Assembly: GCA_037447655.1 (NCBI GenBank)
Contig: JBBHKE010000755.1
Span: forward strand, 215,547 to 247,311
Direction: 5' to 3'
DNA: 31,765 nucleotides
Source of the DNA: Zygnema cylindricum
Taxonomy: Eukaryota; Streptophyta; Zygnematophyceae; Zygnematales; Zygnemataceae
The notes under the pieces are model-generated. The model worked only from the letters and a program-made list of their open reading frames with translations. It was not told where the DNA came from and searched no databases. The translations under genes and the position numbers were made by a program. Positions 1-9,999 of this stretch are shown here, piece by piece. The stretch's first letter is position 1, and the number at the start of each line of letters is the position of its first letter.

Positions 1-523
1 TATTTTGACAATAAACGAGAGGGGTTTGCAAATATCTCTTTCAGTATTACAGGAGAGCGGGGAGGGAGAAAGTGGGAAGGGGGAGGGGGGAAAGTGGGTT
101 GTTTAAGGGGACAGCGTGGGAAAAGGGAGGGTGTGGTGAGGGAAGGGAAATTAAGTACTTGCTGGACAAAAAATGGGAGAGGGGTGCATATATCTTATTA
201 GGTGTATTAAGAGAGGGGTTTGGGGGGGGGTGGGGTGAATGAAGAAATAATGGGAAGGGGGTCCAGTGGTATAAGTTATGGAAAAGGATTAGAGGGACTA
301 CTTGGGTGAGTAAATAAATGTTAAATGTGGTGGGGGTGGAGGGAAAGGGGAATGATTGAATGAACTCATTCAACGACCAATTAGGTTGGTCTTTAGGTGT
401 AGGATACGTGGGAGAAAGAAAGAGTCGTTTAAGAGCAAAGGGGACAGGGAAGAAGATAACTCATTTTGCCGATCAATGGCATTTTTAAGGTTTTTTACGA
501 TTTTTAGGATTTTTTACATGCAG
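1..523. other. G-rich, AT-interspersed sequence, probably intron of the LRR gene
   Basis: No convincing exon or RNA gene is seen. The stretch has many GGGGAGG-type runs; the reverse-strand open frame here is a Pro/Ser/Leu product of that composition. A weak LRR-like string (FNDQLG) occurs near 370-390 but has no acceptor site and no IGxL half, so it is not called. The polypyrimidine and acceptor signal of exon 524 sits at its right edge. Confidence 0.4.
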
Positions 524-595
524 ATATTTAGATAATAAAGGCCTGAGGGGGAAAATTGCGGCGGAGATTGGCAACCTCACAAAGCTACAAGAATT
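524..595 (+). CDS. Leucine-rich-repeat exon 1 seen (one plant-type LRR), partial gene
   Basis: This 72-nt exon lies between an acceptor (CATGCAG) and a donor (GTGAGC). Read with a phase-2 intron on each side it gives YLDNKGLRGKIAAEIGN followed by LTKLQEL, a full 24-residue plant-specific LRR (LxxNxLxGxIPxxIGNLTxLxxL), although the usual IP is IA here. One-LRR-per-72-nt-exon structure is well known in plant LRR receptor kinases and receptor-like proteins. The same size and phase recur in the two exons downstream, so the three belong to one gene. No signal peptide, membrane segment or kinase domain is seen, so the 5' end lies before the window and the class (kinase, receptor-like protein or soluble LRR) cannot be told. 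LRRs of this type usually form the extracellular ligand-binding face. Confidence 0.8.
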
Positions 596-1359
596 GTGAG
601 CGGATACTGGGAGGGGAGATATTTTCCATATCATATGAAAAAAAAGAAAGTAAAGCAAATGAATAATGAATGATTGTGGTAAACATCTGAGATTTGCATT
701 TTTGACTTTTATTTCTTTTAATTTTTGTTTTCGATCAAAAAAATAGAAAGGGGCAGGGGGAAAAGGAGAGGATCTTATCATATGTATTTTTCTTTTTGAC
801 TGTTTGCGTTTGTTGTTAATGCACCAGGTCGTCCCCTTCATTTGAAAAACCATGCAAAAATTAAAAAAACTATGGGGAGTTCTATATCATTGGCCACCTT
901 AATATGATGGACAAAAAAATACAAAGGTTTATGAGGGGAGTAGGGGAGGGTGTTGGGGGTTTGGTAAAATGTTGCTGTCTTCAAGAGGAATCCATAACAA
1001 TGTATATATTCCGCAAAAGAAATTGTATTTTTAAATCTCATTATAACTTTGGTTGGTAAAGATGAAACATGTCACATAAGCTTGTGTTGCACATTTTAGT
1101 TTGTGAAAGGGTGAGATGGGGGAGTGTCAAGTCCATCGTTTACAATTGAAAATTCATCATAAATTATGCATATTCAATTTTAGGGAAATTCATCATAAAT
1201 TATGTGTATTCATTTTTAGGAGTATCATGTTATATAAGAGCCCTATAAACGTACATAGCATAGTCCATACTATTTTTTTTTTTTTATTTATATATTTCGG
1301 TCCAAATAAATAGGATTCATTTAGAAAGGGAGGGGTTGATGGTGAGGATGGCGTTACAG

Positions 1360-1431
1360 ATGGCTATTTAACAACCAGTTGAGTGGAAGCATTCCGGAGT
1401 CCATCGGTCAACTGACAGAACTGTATATTTT
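1360..1431 (+). CDS. Leucine-rich-repeat exon 2 seen, same gene
   Basis: Second 72-nt exon, after acceptor TTACAG and before donor GTAAGA. Spliced in the same phase as the first it reads WLFNNQLSGSIPESIGQ then LTELYIL, a textbook plant LRR with the GSIP core and IGQLTxL. The intron before it is 764 nt. The exon is open only in the phase set by the splice sites, and stops flank it on both sides, which supports the exon borders. It is the sister of exon 2310-2381, with which it shares about two thirds of its bases. Confidence 0.82.
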
Positions 1432-2309
1432 GTAAGACTTAATTCTACACAAAGCCAATTGCTATTTCTAAAATGGGTTATAATTTCCTCAGAAATCGTG
1501 CTTAATGGCAATGAATGTGTTGGCACAATTTTTATTTTTTTAAGTTACTATTTTTTTTGTGCAATAAATTTTGAAGATCTATTGTAAGATGGATGATTTT
1601 TACTAGGACTCACATAACTACAATACTTGTTGGTAGACAGTAGGAAAGGGGATGATTTCCATGTCATTTGGGAAAAAGCAAGAACAAGTGAATGAATAAT
1701 AGATAATGATGGTAAAAACTAGCTGAGGTTCACAGGTTTTTTTTTTTTTTTTTGTTCGTTAAAATGGAGGGCGGTGGGAGAAAAAAGGGAGGTTCTTATC
1801 ATGTTTTTTTTTTTTACCATTTGCTGTAAATGTATTCTTTTTGAGGTTTGTATCATATGGCTCATCATTGTGATGATGAAAAGGGTACAAAGGCTTATAA
1901 AGGGGGGGGCGAAGGGTTGCGGGGAGGTACGGGAGTGTTAGGGGTGGGGTAAGGGGGTGTTGGGAGGTGGTAATGGGGTGTTATTTTGAAGAGGAACAAT
2001 TTATTAAACACTTAACAAGAGAAAATTGTATTTCTTAAACCTCATTATTTACTTGGTTTGCAAATGCTGTTCCCTAGTTCAATTTGAAAAAATGGTGAGG
2101 GGTGGAGTCCATCATTTACAATTGAAAATTTGTCTTAAATAATGGCTATTCATTTTGATGAGTGTGAATTGAGATTAGAGGCCTGCAAATGTACCTAACA
2201 AGAGTTTATCTTATTTTTTATTTAGTTTTTTATAAACTGGTCCAAAGAAACTAAAAGGCATTTAAAAGCGGGGGTGTTAATGGGGTTAATGGGGTTCATG
2301 GCGTCACAG

Positions 2310-2381
2310 AAATCTAAACGGTAACCAGTTGAGTGGAATAATTCCATCTTCCATCGGTCAATTGACAAACGTCCAAATAGT
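2310..2381 (+). CDS. Leucine-rich-repeat exon 3 seen, duplicated from exon 2
   Basis: Third 72-nt exon, acceptor GTCACAG, donor GTAAGA. It reads NLNGNQLSGIIPSSIGQ then LTNVQIV, again one complete 24-residue LRR in phase 2-2. The flanking introns are homologous to those around exon 1360-1431, so the exon arose by tandem duplication of a whole exon-plus-intron unit. It keeps the LRR consensus with no stop or frameshift, so the duplication adds a usable repeat to the protein. Further exons are expected beyond the satellite and the assembly gap; none is seen before 5448. Confidence 0.8.
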
Positions 2382-2679
2382 GTAAGACTTCATTCTACAC
2401 AAAGCTGATTGTTACTTTTAGAATAGGGTAGAATACCCACAAAAATGGTGTTTAATGGCAATGATTGTGTTAGCAACTTTTTTTTTGTAAGTTACTCATT
2501 TTTTTGGCGCAATAAATTATAAAGATCGATTGTAGATGGTCAATTATTTACAAGAAAACATATGTAGTCTTAAGATCTACCAATTTTTTTAAAATTGATA
2601 AATGACAGAAGGATAGAAAAGGTGGAAGGCGAGGGGGGGGGGAGAGGGGAATGGGAGGTGAGAGGGCAGGAAGGGGAGA

Positions 2680-2681
<2 letters not shown>

Positions 2682-2729
<48 letters not shown>

Positions 2730-2751
2730 AGGGGGGGGGGGGGGGGGGGGG
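2682..2751. repeat. Poly-G tract (47 G, then AA, then 21 G)
   Basis: An uninterrupted run of 47 G (2682-2728) is followed by AA and 21 more G (2731-2751), within a wider purine tract of about 2630-2775. Such a run can form stacked G-quadruplexes and its length is error-prone in assembly. It lies 300 nt after the third LRR exon, at the border to the minisatellite. The long Gly and Pro open frames across it have no coding value. Confidence 0.9.
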
Positions 2752-2864
2752 AGGAGAGAGAGGGAGGAGGGAACCAACTTTAACATCGTATTTAATGCGG
2801 TTGGAGAGTTTAACACCACACCCAACCTCCACTCCCCACATTCTCCCTCCTCCGTCAGAATCAT

Positions 2865-5216
2865 ATTTAGTGTGAGAAACAGTGCTTAACCTCAATCCTC
2901 ACCCAAAAGACATTCCGTGTGACAAGGGAAGTTACCCTCACCTTCCCCAAACAATATTTTGTGTGACGGGGGAGCGTACTTTAACCCCTCCTCCAAACCA
3001 TATTTATTGTGATAAGGGAACATATACTCACCCCTCTCCCAAGCAATATTTAGTGTCGGAAAGGAACTTACCCTCAATCGTCCACCAAACCATATTAGTG
3101 TGATAGGGGAGCTTACCCTCACTTCTCTCCAAACCATATTCAGTGTGACAAGGGAGCTTACCATCACCTCTCCTCCAAACCATGTTTATTGTGACATAGG
3201 AAATTACCCTCAACCTTTAAACTTTATTTAATGCACCAGAGGGGCTTACTCTCCCCCTACACCTCCAGCCATATTTAGTGTAACAGAGGAGCTTTCTCTC
3301 ACCCCTCCCCCGACACGAATTTAGTATGAATAAAAGCTCACCCTCAAACGTCTTCGAAATTCTTATTTTCACCCCTTCGCAAACGACATTTAGTGTAATA
3401 GGGGAGGTTTACCTCACTCCCGAAACCAAATTTAGTGTGACAAGTGTACCCAGGGTGGTAGGGAGCTTACCTTCATACGTCCCCCAAATCATATTTACGA
3501 TAACAAAGGGAACTGGCACCCCCCGTAAACCATACTTAATGTGATAAGGGAGCTTACCGTTTCCCCTCCCCTAAACCATATTTAGTGCGACACAGAAGCT
3601 TACTCTCACGCCTCCTCCAAACCATACTTAGTGTGGTAGGGGAGTTTACCCTCACCCCTCTTCCCTCTCAAAACCATTTTTAGCGTGACGTGGGAGCTTA
3701 CCCCCACCCCTCCCCAAACTATATTTTATGTGACGCGAGAGCTTACCTTGAACCCTTGTTTAAACCATATTTGGTGTGATGGGGTAGCTTAGTGTCACCT
3801 TTCCAACAAACCATGTTTAATGTGATCAAGGAGCTTAACGTCACCCCTCTCCCAAACCATATGTAGCATGACAGGGGAGCTAACACTCACCTCTCCCACA
3901 AAACACATTTAGTGTGACAAGAAAGATCCTTATACGTCCCCCGAACCATATTTAGGTCGACGGGGGGAACTTACCCTCACCCCTCCATCAAACCATATTT
4001 AGTGTGATGGTGGAGCTTGTTATCACCCCTCCCCCAAAAGATTTAATATGACAAGTGGAGCTAACCCTGACCCTTCCTTTAACCATATCTTGTGTGACAA
4101 GGGAGTTGGCCTTTACCTCTCCTCCAAACCTTATTTGGTGTAAAGAGAAGTTTACCCTCACCCCTCCAAACCAGTGACTAGGGAGCTTACCCTCATCTCT
4201 CCCCCAACCAATATTTGGTGACAGACAAGCGTACGTTTATCCTTCCCCCAAACCATCTTTAGTGTGATAGGGGAGCTTACCCTCACCCCTTCCCACAAAC
4301 CATATTTTGCGTGAAAGGGAGCTTATACTCACCCCTCTCCAAACTTTATTACTTGATAAAGGACCCCTAATCCACATTTAGTGTGACGGGGGAGCTTACC
4401 CTCACGACTCCCTCAAACTATATTTAGAATGACGGGTGGGGCTTACCTTCGCCCCTTACCAAACCATATTTGGTGTGGCATGGAAGCTTACCCTCACCTC
4501 TTTCCTAAACCATATTTAGTGTGACAAAATATTATATTCTCACCTCTTCCCAAATATATTCCGTGTCAGTGTACATTTACCCCTCTGCCAAATGATATAA
4601 GTTTGGTAGGGGAGCTTACCCTCTTCCTTCCCCTAACCATATTTAGTGTGACAAGAAAGCTTGTTTTCACCTCTCCCCCAAAAGATATTTAGCGTGACGG
4701 GGGAGCTTACCCTCACGTTTTGAAAACATACTTAGTGTGAGCGAGAACTTACTCACGCCTTCCACCAACCATATTAAATGTGGTAGGGGATCCTAACCTC
4801 AACATTTTATTAAACCATATTAGTATGACAAGGGTGTTGTCCATCACCCCTATGGCTAACCATATTTAGTTTGACAAGGAAATTTTACCCTCACCTTTGT
4901 ATCAAACTATATTTCGTGTTCCAGAGGGAGTTTACCCTCACCCCTCCCTCAAACAATGCGTTGTGACATAAAATTTAACCCTCATCCCTCCCTATACCAT
5001 ATTTAGTGGGGTATGGGAGCTTTTAGTCATCCCTTGCCGAAATCATGTTTAGTGTGACAAATGAGCTTACCCTTATTCCCCCCCCTTTTCCAATTTAGTG
5101 TGATGAAAGAGCTTTCTCTCACCTATACCCCAAACCATATTTATGTTGACAAGGAGAGCTTACCCTCAACTCTATCAAAACCATAATTAGTGAGATGCGA
5201 GAGTTTACCCTTATCC
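2865..5216 (+). repeat. Minisatellite, ~46-bp unit, about 50 diverged copies
   Basis: The unit reads, in two parts, AAACCATATTTAGTGTGACA then GGGGAGCTTACCCTCACCCC, followed by TCCCCC or a variant. It recurs head to tail from about 2865 to 5216. Spacing of successive ATATTTAGTGTGA cores is mostly 44-50 nt, giving some 50 copies. Copies differ by substitutions and 1-3-nt indels, so no long open frame survives. The array is tandem without unique spacers and so is not a CRISPR. It may sit in an intron of the LRR gene, since the 3' part of that gene is not seen before the gap. Confidence 0.93.
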
Positions 5217-5447
5217 TTCTTGTTATTTCAAATAATCACTTGAGGATGTTTTTTTGATAGTTTTTCAATGAGAAATTGATAAAAGCTCAAAATGTTGGAG
5301 ATTATGTTAAGATTTTTTTTGTTAAATTGATTGAATTTTAGCAACACAACTACCAAAAATACAGGAATGATATAAATGTCTCGAACATGTGCAAATATTA
5401 ATTTGAAAACTCACCAGGCAAGCTTGTGGGAGAAGGGAGAAGGGGAG
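5217..5447. other. AT-rich flank of the minisatellite
   Basis: T-rich sequence with no exon, repeat unit or RNA gene recognised. It ends in a purine stretch directly at the assembly gap. Confidence 0.4.
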
Positions 5448-5457
5448 NNNNNNNNNN
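5448..5457. other. Assembly gap (10 N)
   Basis: Ten N; the true length is unknown. Sequence character changes sharply across it, from a minisatellite and LRR-gene region to a transposon-rich GTAC-rich region, so the join may not be contiguous in the genome. Confidence 0.98.
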
Positions 5458-5473
5458 TTTTACTGTGCGCCGT

Positions 5474-5594
5474 AGTAGGATATCCTACTGCTTATTCCTT
5501 TTACTGTTTTGCCGCTGCTGAATAAGCGGTGCACCATCTGGATTTCACCACGGCTTATAAATACATGTATTTCATGCCACCGATGGCATGAAAT
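5474..5594. repeat. Cluster of perfect short palindromes
   Basis: A 16-bp perfect palindrome (AGTAGGATATCCTACT, 5474-5489) is followed by an 11-bp hairpin stem, ATTTCATGCCA (5569-5579) and TGGCATGAAAT (5584-5594), with the 4-nt loop CCGA. These could be the end of a foldback element cut by the gap. No ORF is present. Confidence 0.7.
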
Positions 5595-5769
5595 ATATAT
5601 GTAATACATCACACGACGTTAAAATAACCAGATTTCCCCAACACTCATCCAAAATACTGAATATTATAAAAACCATCCATCGGCGGAGAGGTTCTCTCGT
5701 AGAACATATTTTCCGTTTGAAACCGTTCGGTATTGATAGTTAAATGGACTGGTAAAAGTCATAGAAATG

Positions 5770-6660
5770 CAGCCACCTTGGCAAGAAAAAACTCTGACCG
5801 ACTACACCCCTGTATAATGTGGACCCCCTTGAGTCCGCAGCAAAAAAAAATCACTGAAAATGGTCAGGTAAATTGATAGTTATGGCTTGCCAAAGTTTGC
5901 CTTTTATACAAGATGCTCTCTTGGAGAGGCGGCTACCTACCAAAAATATTATAAGTCATAAAACCTACTCACAACCCCTTTAGACCAATAAAATTGCAGC
6001 ACACTACATAATGTATATATAAAGTACGGTAGCCACCGTACTTTATGTACATAAATATTCGGCACCACTTTAGGTCTACCACGTGGCGAATAAGTCGTCG
6101 CCGTTTTGTCATTTTCCTTATTCGTCATCCTATAGGATGATGCCGCGTGTCATTTTGACTCGCCGAACAAACTTTTGTTGACCGTTGAATTTCAACAGTC
6201 GTCGTTCCTCGTTGAGCGTTAAAATTCGCGTCATTATGGATCCAGTTAAAGTACGAACCAATCACATGTTTGCACCGTACAGCAAGTGCAGGTGCCGGAG
6301 TACTTTCGGTATGGCACCTGTACGATAACACCATAATGTGACATTTGTCACCTCTAGAATTGTCATCTTGCGTTCCGGAGATCCCGCAATCTTATATGAA
6401 CTTGCCAAGTGTCATCTGGAGTGGCGGTGCCCAAAAACGCCACGTCGCTCACTCTGGAATCTCGGCTGCACCACCGCCGTCGATTCAAATCGCATATTCT
6501 ATCTGAACCGTTGAAATGAAATGTCATTTTGTTAATTCAGTGCTGTCCGAATTTTGTGCGGTCTAATCCCTTTCCATGTATAGTTTGTCCTGTAATTTGT
6601 TAAATGACACATAACGCAACGGACGCATTTATATTCTTAACATACCCAATATAGTTTATC
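5770..6660 (+). repeat. Dispersed repeat family A, copy 1
   Basis: From GCCACCTTGGCA through CTCTGACCGACTACACCC, GAGTCCGCAGC, AATCACTGAA and GCTCTCTTGGAGAG, this matches 9430-9990 in the same order and 28640-29025 in reverse. Near the middle is a GTAC hairpin (ATAAAGTACGGT-AGCC-ACCGTACTTTAT, about 6018-6050), and at 6250-6330 a second GTAC/GGTGCC region also found in the inverted copy. No open frame is shared among copies, so it is non-coding, perhaps a solo LTR or non-autonomous element. Its exact termini are not resolved. Confidence 0.7.
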
Positions 6661-6936
6661 ATTGGTCCTACACTATTGGATAAAGCTATCGGCTACAGGA
6701 TGTTTGGCAGACGGCAGGTACCAGGATCAAATCGCGGTCTGTCAAATACCATTTTGGCAAGTCTACCAATTTCTACTCCTGTCTCTCTAGAAGGCCTAGG
6801 CAACCATGATTCTAACTCCCAATCTAGCCTTCAGTGACTACAACAAGTGTGGGGGCATGGAGAGGGGAGTTAGAGGCAGACTGCCTCTGCCTTTTGTTAT
6901 CCTTATAAAGATCTAGAAAATACACAAATATCAACA
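6661..6936 (+). mobile_element. tRNA-derived SINE-like element, copy 1
   Basis: An A-box-like TATTGGATAAAGC (6674-6686) lies about 38 nt before a B-box-like GGATCAAATCG (6724-6734), the spacing of an internal RNA polymerase III promoter. The body (CTTCAGTGACTACAACAAGT, then a purine stretch and CTAGAAAATACACAAAT) matches 10165-10425. It has no coding capacity. It ends exactly where the truncated MULE at 6937 begins. A tRNA gene is excluded because no acceptor stem or anticodon arm folds. Confidence 0.6.
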
Positions 6937-8362
6937 TGACGTACCTTTGAGTTCATATTTGATGGTCAATCCGCTGAACAACTTTGATTGGCGAAATATT
7001 GTAACGACGATTAAAAAAGTGTCGCGTTTGCGAACGTCGACCGTCATAAAAAAAGACAATTCACACGGCCGGCGCAGGTTTACTGTAACAAAACTGCGGC
7101 AACCACATGTAAATAAAATGGTTACGCGAAGATACACCGCGAATCGTTATTGGTGCCAAAGTTTAAATACTGTTGAAGAAAATTTACCGAACTTGATGCT
7201 ACTTAAGAATTTGAAATTTTTCAAAAAAAATGTGTATTCTAATTTTGGCTTAATGCTAATTTGGGAACAACAAAAAAGAAATATTCGTCGTACGATTATG
7301 TGCATTAATATATGTATCCGTAAAAAATATAAGAAATCGTACGCCGTCGCGATTTAAAATATCTGTACATGCTATATTAATTTACGTGTCAGACTAATCA
7401 TGTTTTTGTTATCGCACGTTCCTATGCCCGCGCGTCTGATTTACTTCGTTTTTTGTAAATTTTCACTTGAAAAAGGTACATTTATGTACGGTCGGACATC
7501 GACCGTACACCACACTATTTAGATTTTACTGTACTTTCGAGTTTTACGCTATTTTGTGCGGTACCTTAATTAACGTCAAGGAAAAATTAAAATCATGTAT
7601 CCTATTTGAAAAAATAAAACAAAATTTTAAGAACCCAAATTATAGATATTGACACTAATAACGATCCGCGGTGTAGTTTTTCACTTCACGTGAGCTCTAC
7701 TGTGAGAGAACATAGTGACATTTAACTTAGCCGCAAAAATGGAATCTAATGGCGAACCGTTACGTTGAACTTGGACACAAATTAAAGGACGACGTCATAT
7801 GTATAAATTAACTCGCACGAAACGAAATAAACTTCGTACAAGATAAGAAAGCGTACCCGCCTAAAAATATTGATGAAACTAAATGATAAAAAAACGTGTC
7901 ATCACGCGCGACCAAATAAAACCACACTTTTTAGGAATCAACATTCCTACATTGACAACATACTTCACATTAATTCACATTCACGGAAAAAATATAATGC
8001 GCACATAAAAATATAATAAAGTACGCACTTAAATGCCAACATATGCTCTCACAGTGGAGCTCACATGAAGTAGAAACTACTCGCGCGCATCCATTTTATT
8101 GACATGTGGTTGTCGCAGTTTTGTTACCGTAAACCTGCGCCAGCCGTGTGAATTGCTTTTATTTTTATGACGGTTGACATTTGCAAGCGCAGCACTTTTT
8201 TAACCGTCGTTATAGTATTTCGCCAGTCAAAGTTGTTCGACGGATTGACCGTCAAATGTGAACACAAAAGGTACGTCACTTGTTCTATACTGTACTTCAA
8301 ATGTACAATTTTTGACAACTACCTGCGCGCAGCAAAAAATGTCTCTGTGATTAGCAATTCCC
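6937..8362. mobile_element. Foldback Mutator-like element (MULE), left end truncated
   Basis: The right end (GATTAGCAATTCCC, ending 8362) is nearly identical to the right end of the intact MULE at 11819-15714. The left arm starts inside the terminal inverted repeat (GACGTACCTTTGAG) and so lacks about 95 terminal bases. Arms around 6937-7130 and 8090-8360 are inverted copies (GTCAATCCG..., GCGAACGTCGACCGTCAT and relatives). An inner pair at 7690-7715 and 8040-8065 (GTGAGCTCTACTGTGAG) extends the fold. The core 7740-7990 matches 13640-13830. No transposase frame is seen, so it is non-autonomous. A TA-flanked MITE sits in the left arm. Confidence 0.75.
7135..7673 (-). mobile_element. TA-flanked MITE, 539 bp, inserted in the MULE
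   Basis: Ends are CACCGCGAATCGTTATT at left and AATAACGATCCGCGGTG at right, flanked by TA on both sides (7133-7134, 7674-7675). Interior blocks (TTAATTAACGTCAAGGAAAA, ATTTTAAGAACCCAAAT, GTGTATTCTAATTTTGG) are shared in reverse order with the copy at 10850-11354. A TA target and terminal repeats suggest a Tc1/mariner-type MITE. No coding capacity. Confidence 0.8.
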
Positions 8363-9428
8363 TTTGAAATTTTCCCTTGAAGCTAAACATTTTTTGGGCA
8401 ATCGAAGTACCAGTTATTATCACACACTTTTTTTCAATCGTGATAAATTTCTATAGTTAAATTACTAATTAACATAATAATGTTTCCATGCGCGGGCTAC
8501 GCATGAAATTTTCGCACGTTCAAACAATTAGAATTTTAGAATTTGGTTCAACCTTTCTACATAGTGTGGGCCACACTATATAGAGTAATAGAAATGCATA
8601 TAAGAGATTTGATACCTTGGTTTTGTAGGCATAAAGATTTAGGTAAAGATAGGCATAAAGATTAAGTGTAAAAAATACAACATACTATATCATAGTACTT
8701 TATATTATATTGTATTATATTTTACACATTATATAGCATAGTTGTTCACACCGTTTAGTGCGAACGATTTATACGTAACGAACGCATTGAACGCTTTGAA
8801 AAAAAATAAAAAATCGCAAATGAATTTTCGTGCGTACTATTCCGTACATGTAAACAAAAATGAATTTTACATATACCACATTTTGTACATTTTCGTACAA
8901 TTCCCGTCGCTTTTCGTCATAGTTGGTACATTTTCGGTACAATTTCGTACGTTTCCCGTAAAATTTATGTTTAGTTTATCAGACAGAAAGTACTACGAGC
9001 TGCAACGTATATCTTTTCGTCAAAGTCTATATTTTTTTTCGTACAAACCGTACATTTACGGTAAATGTCGTACAGTTCCCGTACATTTCCGTTCAGTTTA
9101 CTGGACAGAAAATACATCACGATTTTTTGCGATTTTTTCAACAGTCACGAATTATACATAACAATCTGAAAAAATTGTAAAAACCGTGAAATTCTATGTG
9201 CTCCATTGCCCACAGAATTCGCAGATCCAAAAGAAGCTAATCTAGATAGTGCCGACTCCAAGTGTATATAAACCCAAATAAATGATCCCTTGACAATAAG
9301 AACCCCAATATACCTTCACCCTTGTGAAGAGAAGACCTTCTGTGTGCTCAGTTCCACCACAAAATGCAAAGCTTCAATATCTGTTTTGGACAAAATTCCC
9401 CACTTTGACTTTCCCACTGAATAAGTGC
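8363..9428. other. AT-rich, GTAC-rich non-coding stretch
   Basis: No gene is recognised. It includes an 8-bp-arm palindrome TAGTGTGG-G-CCACACTA at about 8563-8579, a TA-rich stretch near 8660-8745, and two degenerate tandem copies of a ~122-bp unit (near 8940-9060 and 9062-9160; shared TTCCCGTA, GACAGAAA, GTACATTT). The open frame over 8742-9161 follows from this repeat and has no domain features. Confidence 0.5.
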
Positions 9429-9429
9429 C

Positions 9430-9990
9430 ACCTTGGCACGGAAAGACTCTGACCGACTACACCCTTGTGTAGCTTGGACTCCCCTGAGTCCGTAGCAAAA
9501 AGAATCACTGAATTTGCTCACCCGAGCATTAAGTTATGGCTGGTCAAAGATGACCTTTATAGTTACAAGCTCTCTTAGAGAGAGGTACCTAAATATCACT
9601 AAGTCTTGGTCTGCCTACTCACGAATACCTACTACTAAACCCTTGTCCAATAGGAATACTATATAGTACAAGAAGGTACAATGGGCGATGTACTTATTGT
9701 ACGACCATTGTACGACAAGGTCTACAAGGTGACACCTGTCAAATCGGAAGCCATGGTTCCTCCCTCCCATCTTCTCCGGTATCAAATAATGTGGCGCCAC
9801 GTGGCACCGCGTGACGCTATCTCGGTATGCCGCCAAAAGCTCACTTCGCGTGGCGGCTATAATGCCGGCCGTCCGATCAAAACATATTTTACACGGTTCA
9901 GATTCGCGTACATGCAGGAATTGCTCCTTTTGGTTAGTCTGCTGTTAATTAGTTGTTTTGTTAATGTTTCTATATTTATGAAACCCGTGT
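9430..9990 (+). repeat. Dispersed repeat family A, copy 2
   Basis: Same order of blocks as copy 1: GCCACCTTGGCACG, CTCTGACCGACTACACCC, CCTGAGTCCGTAGC, AATCACTGAATTTGC, GCTCTCTTAGAGAG. Here the GTAC hairpin is different: GTACAATGG (9676) pairs with CCATTGTAC (9706). The following GC-richer part (GGCGCCACGTGGCACC) corresponds loosely to 6400-6500. Non-coding. Confidence 0.7.
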
Positions 9991-9999
9991 ATCGTTTCG

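Larger units (their letters stand above)
596..2560 (+). repeat. Imperfect tandem duplication of LRR exon plus intron (~0.95-kb unit)
   Basis: Roughly 600-1600 matches 1612-2560 in order. Shared landmarks are GGGGAGATATTTTCCATAT (615) against GGGGATGATTTCCATGTCA (1648), the G-rich T-flanked stretch near 930 against 1900, the exon pair, TTCTACACAAAGC after each exon, TTAATGGCAATGA (1503, 2453) and GCAATAAATT (1561, 2510). The copies differ by many small indels, mostly in T and G runs. At 1612-1635 the second unit also keeps a short degenerate remnant of the end of exon 524-595. The duplication is intragenic and old. Confidence 0.75.

Noticed and set aside
360-400. Additional LRR exon upstream of 524
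   Set aside because: Only a short FNDQLG string resembles an LRR; no acceptor site, wrong length and no IGxLxxL half.
2548-2895. Poly-Pro and poly-Gly frames on both strands
   Set aside because: Produced by the poly-G tract.
2865-5216. CRISPR-like array
   Set aside because: The units are contiguous and diverged, with no unique spacers, in a eukaryotic context; it is a minisatellite.
6724-6734. True tRNA gene around the B-box
   Set aside because: No cloverleaf with acceptor and anticodon stems can be drawn; the boxes fit a SINE-like promoter.
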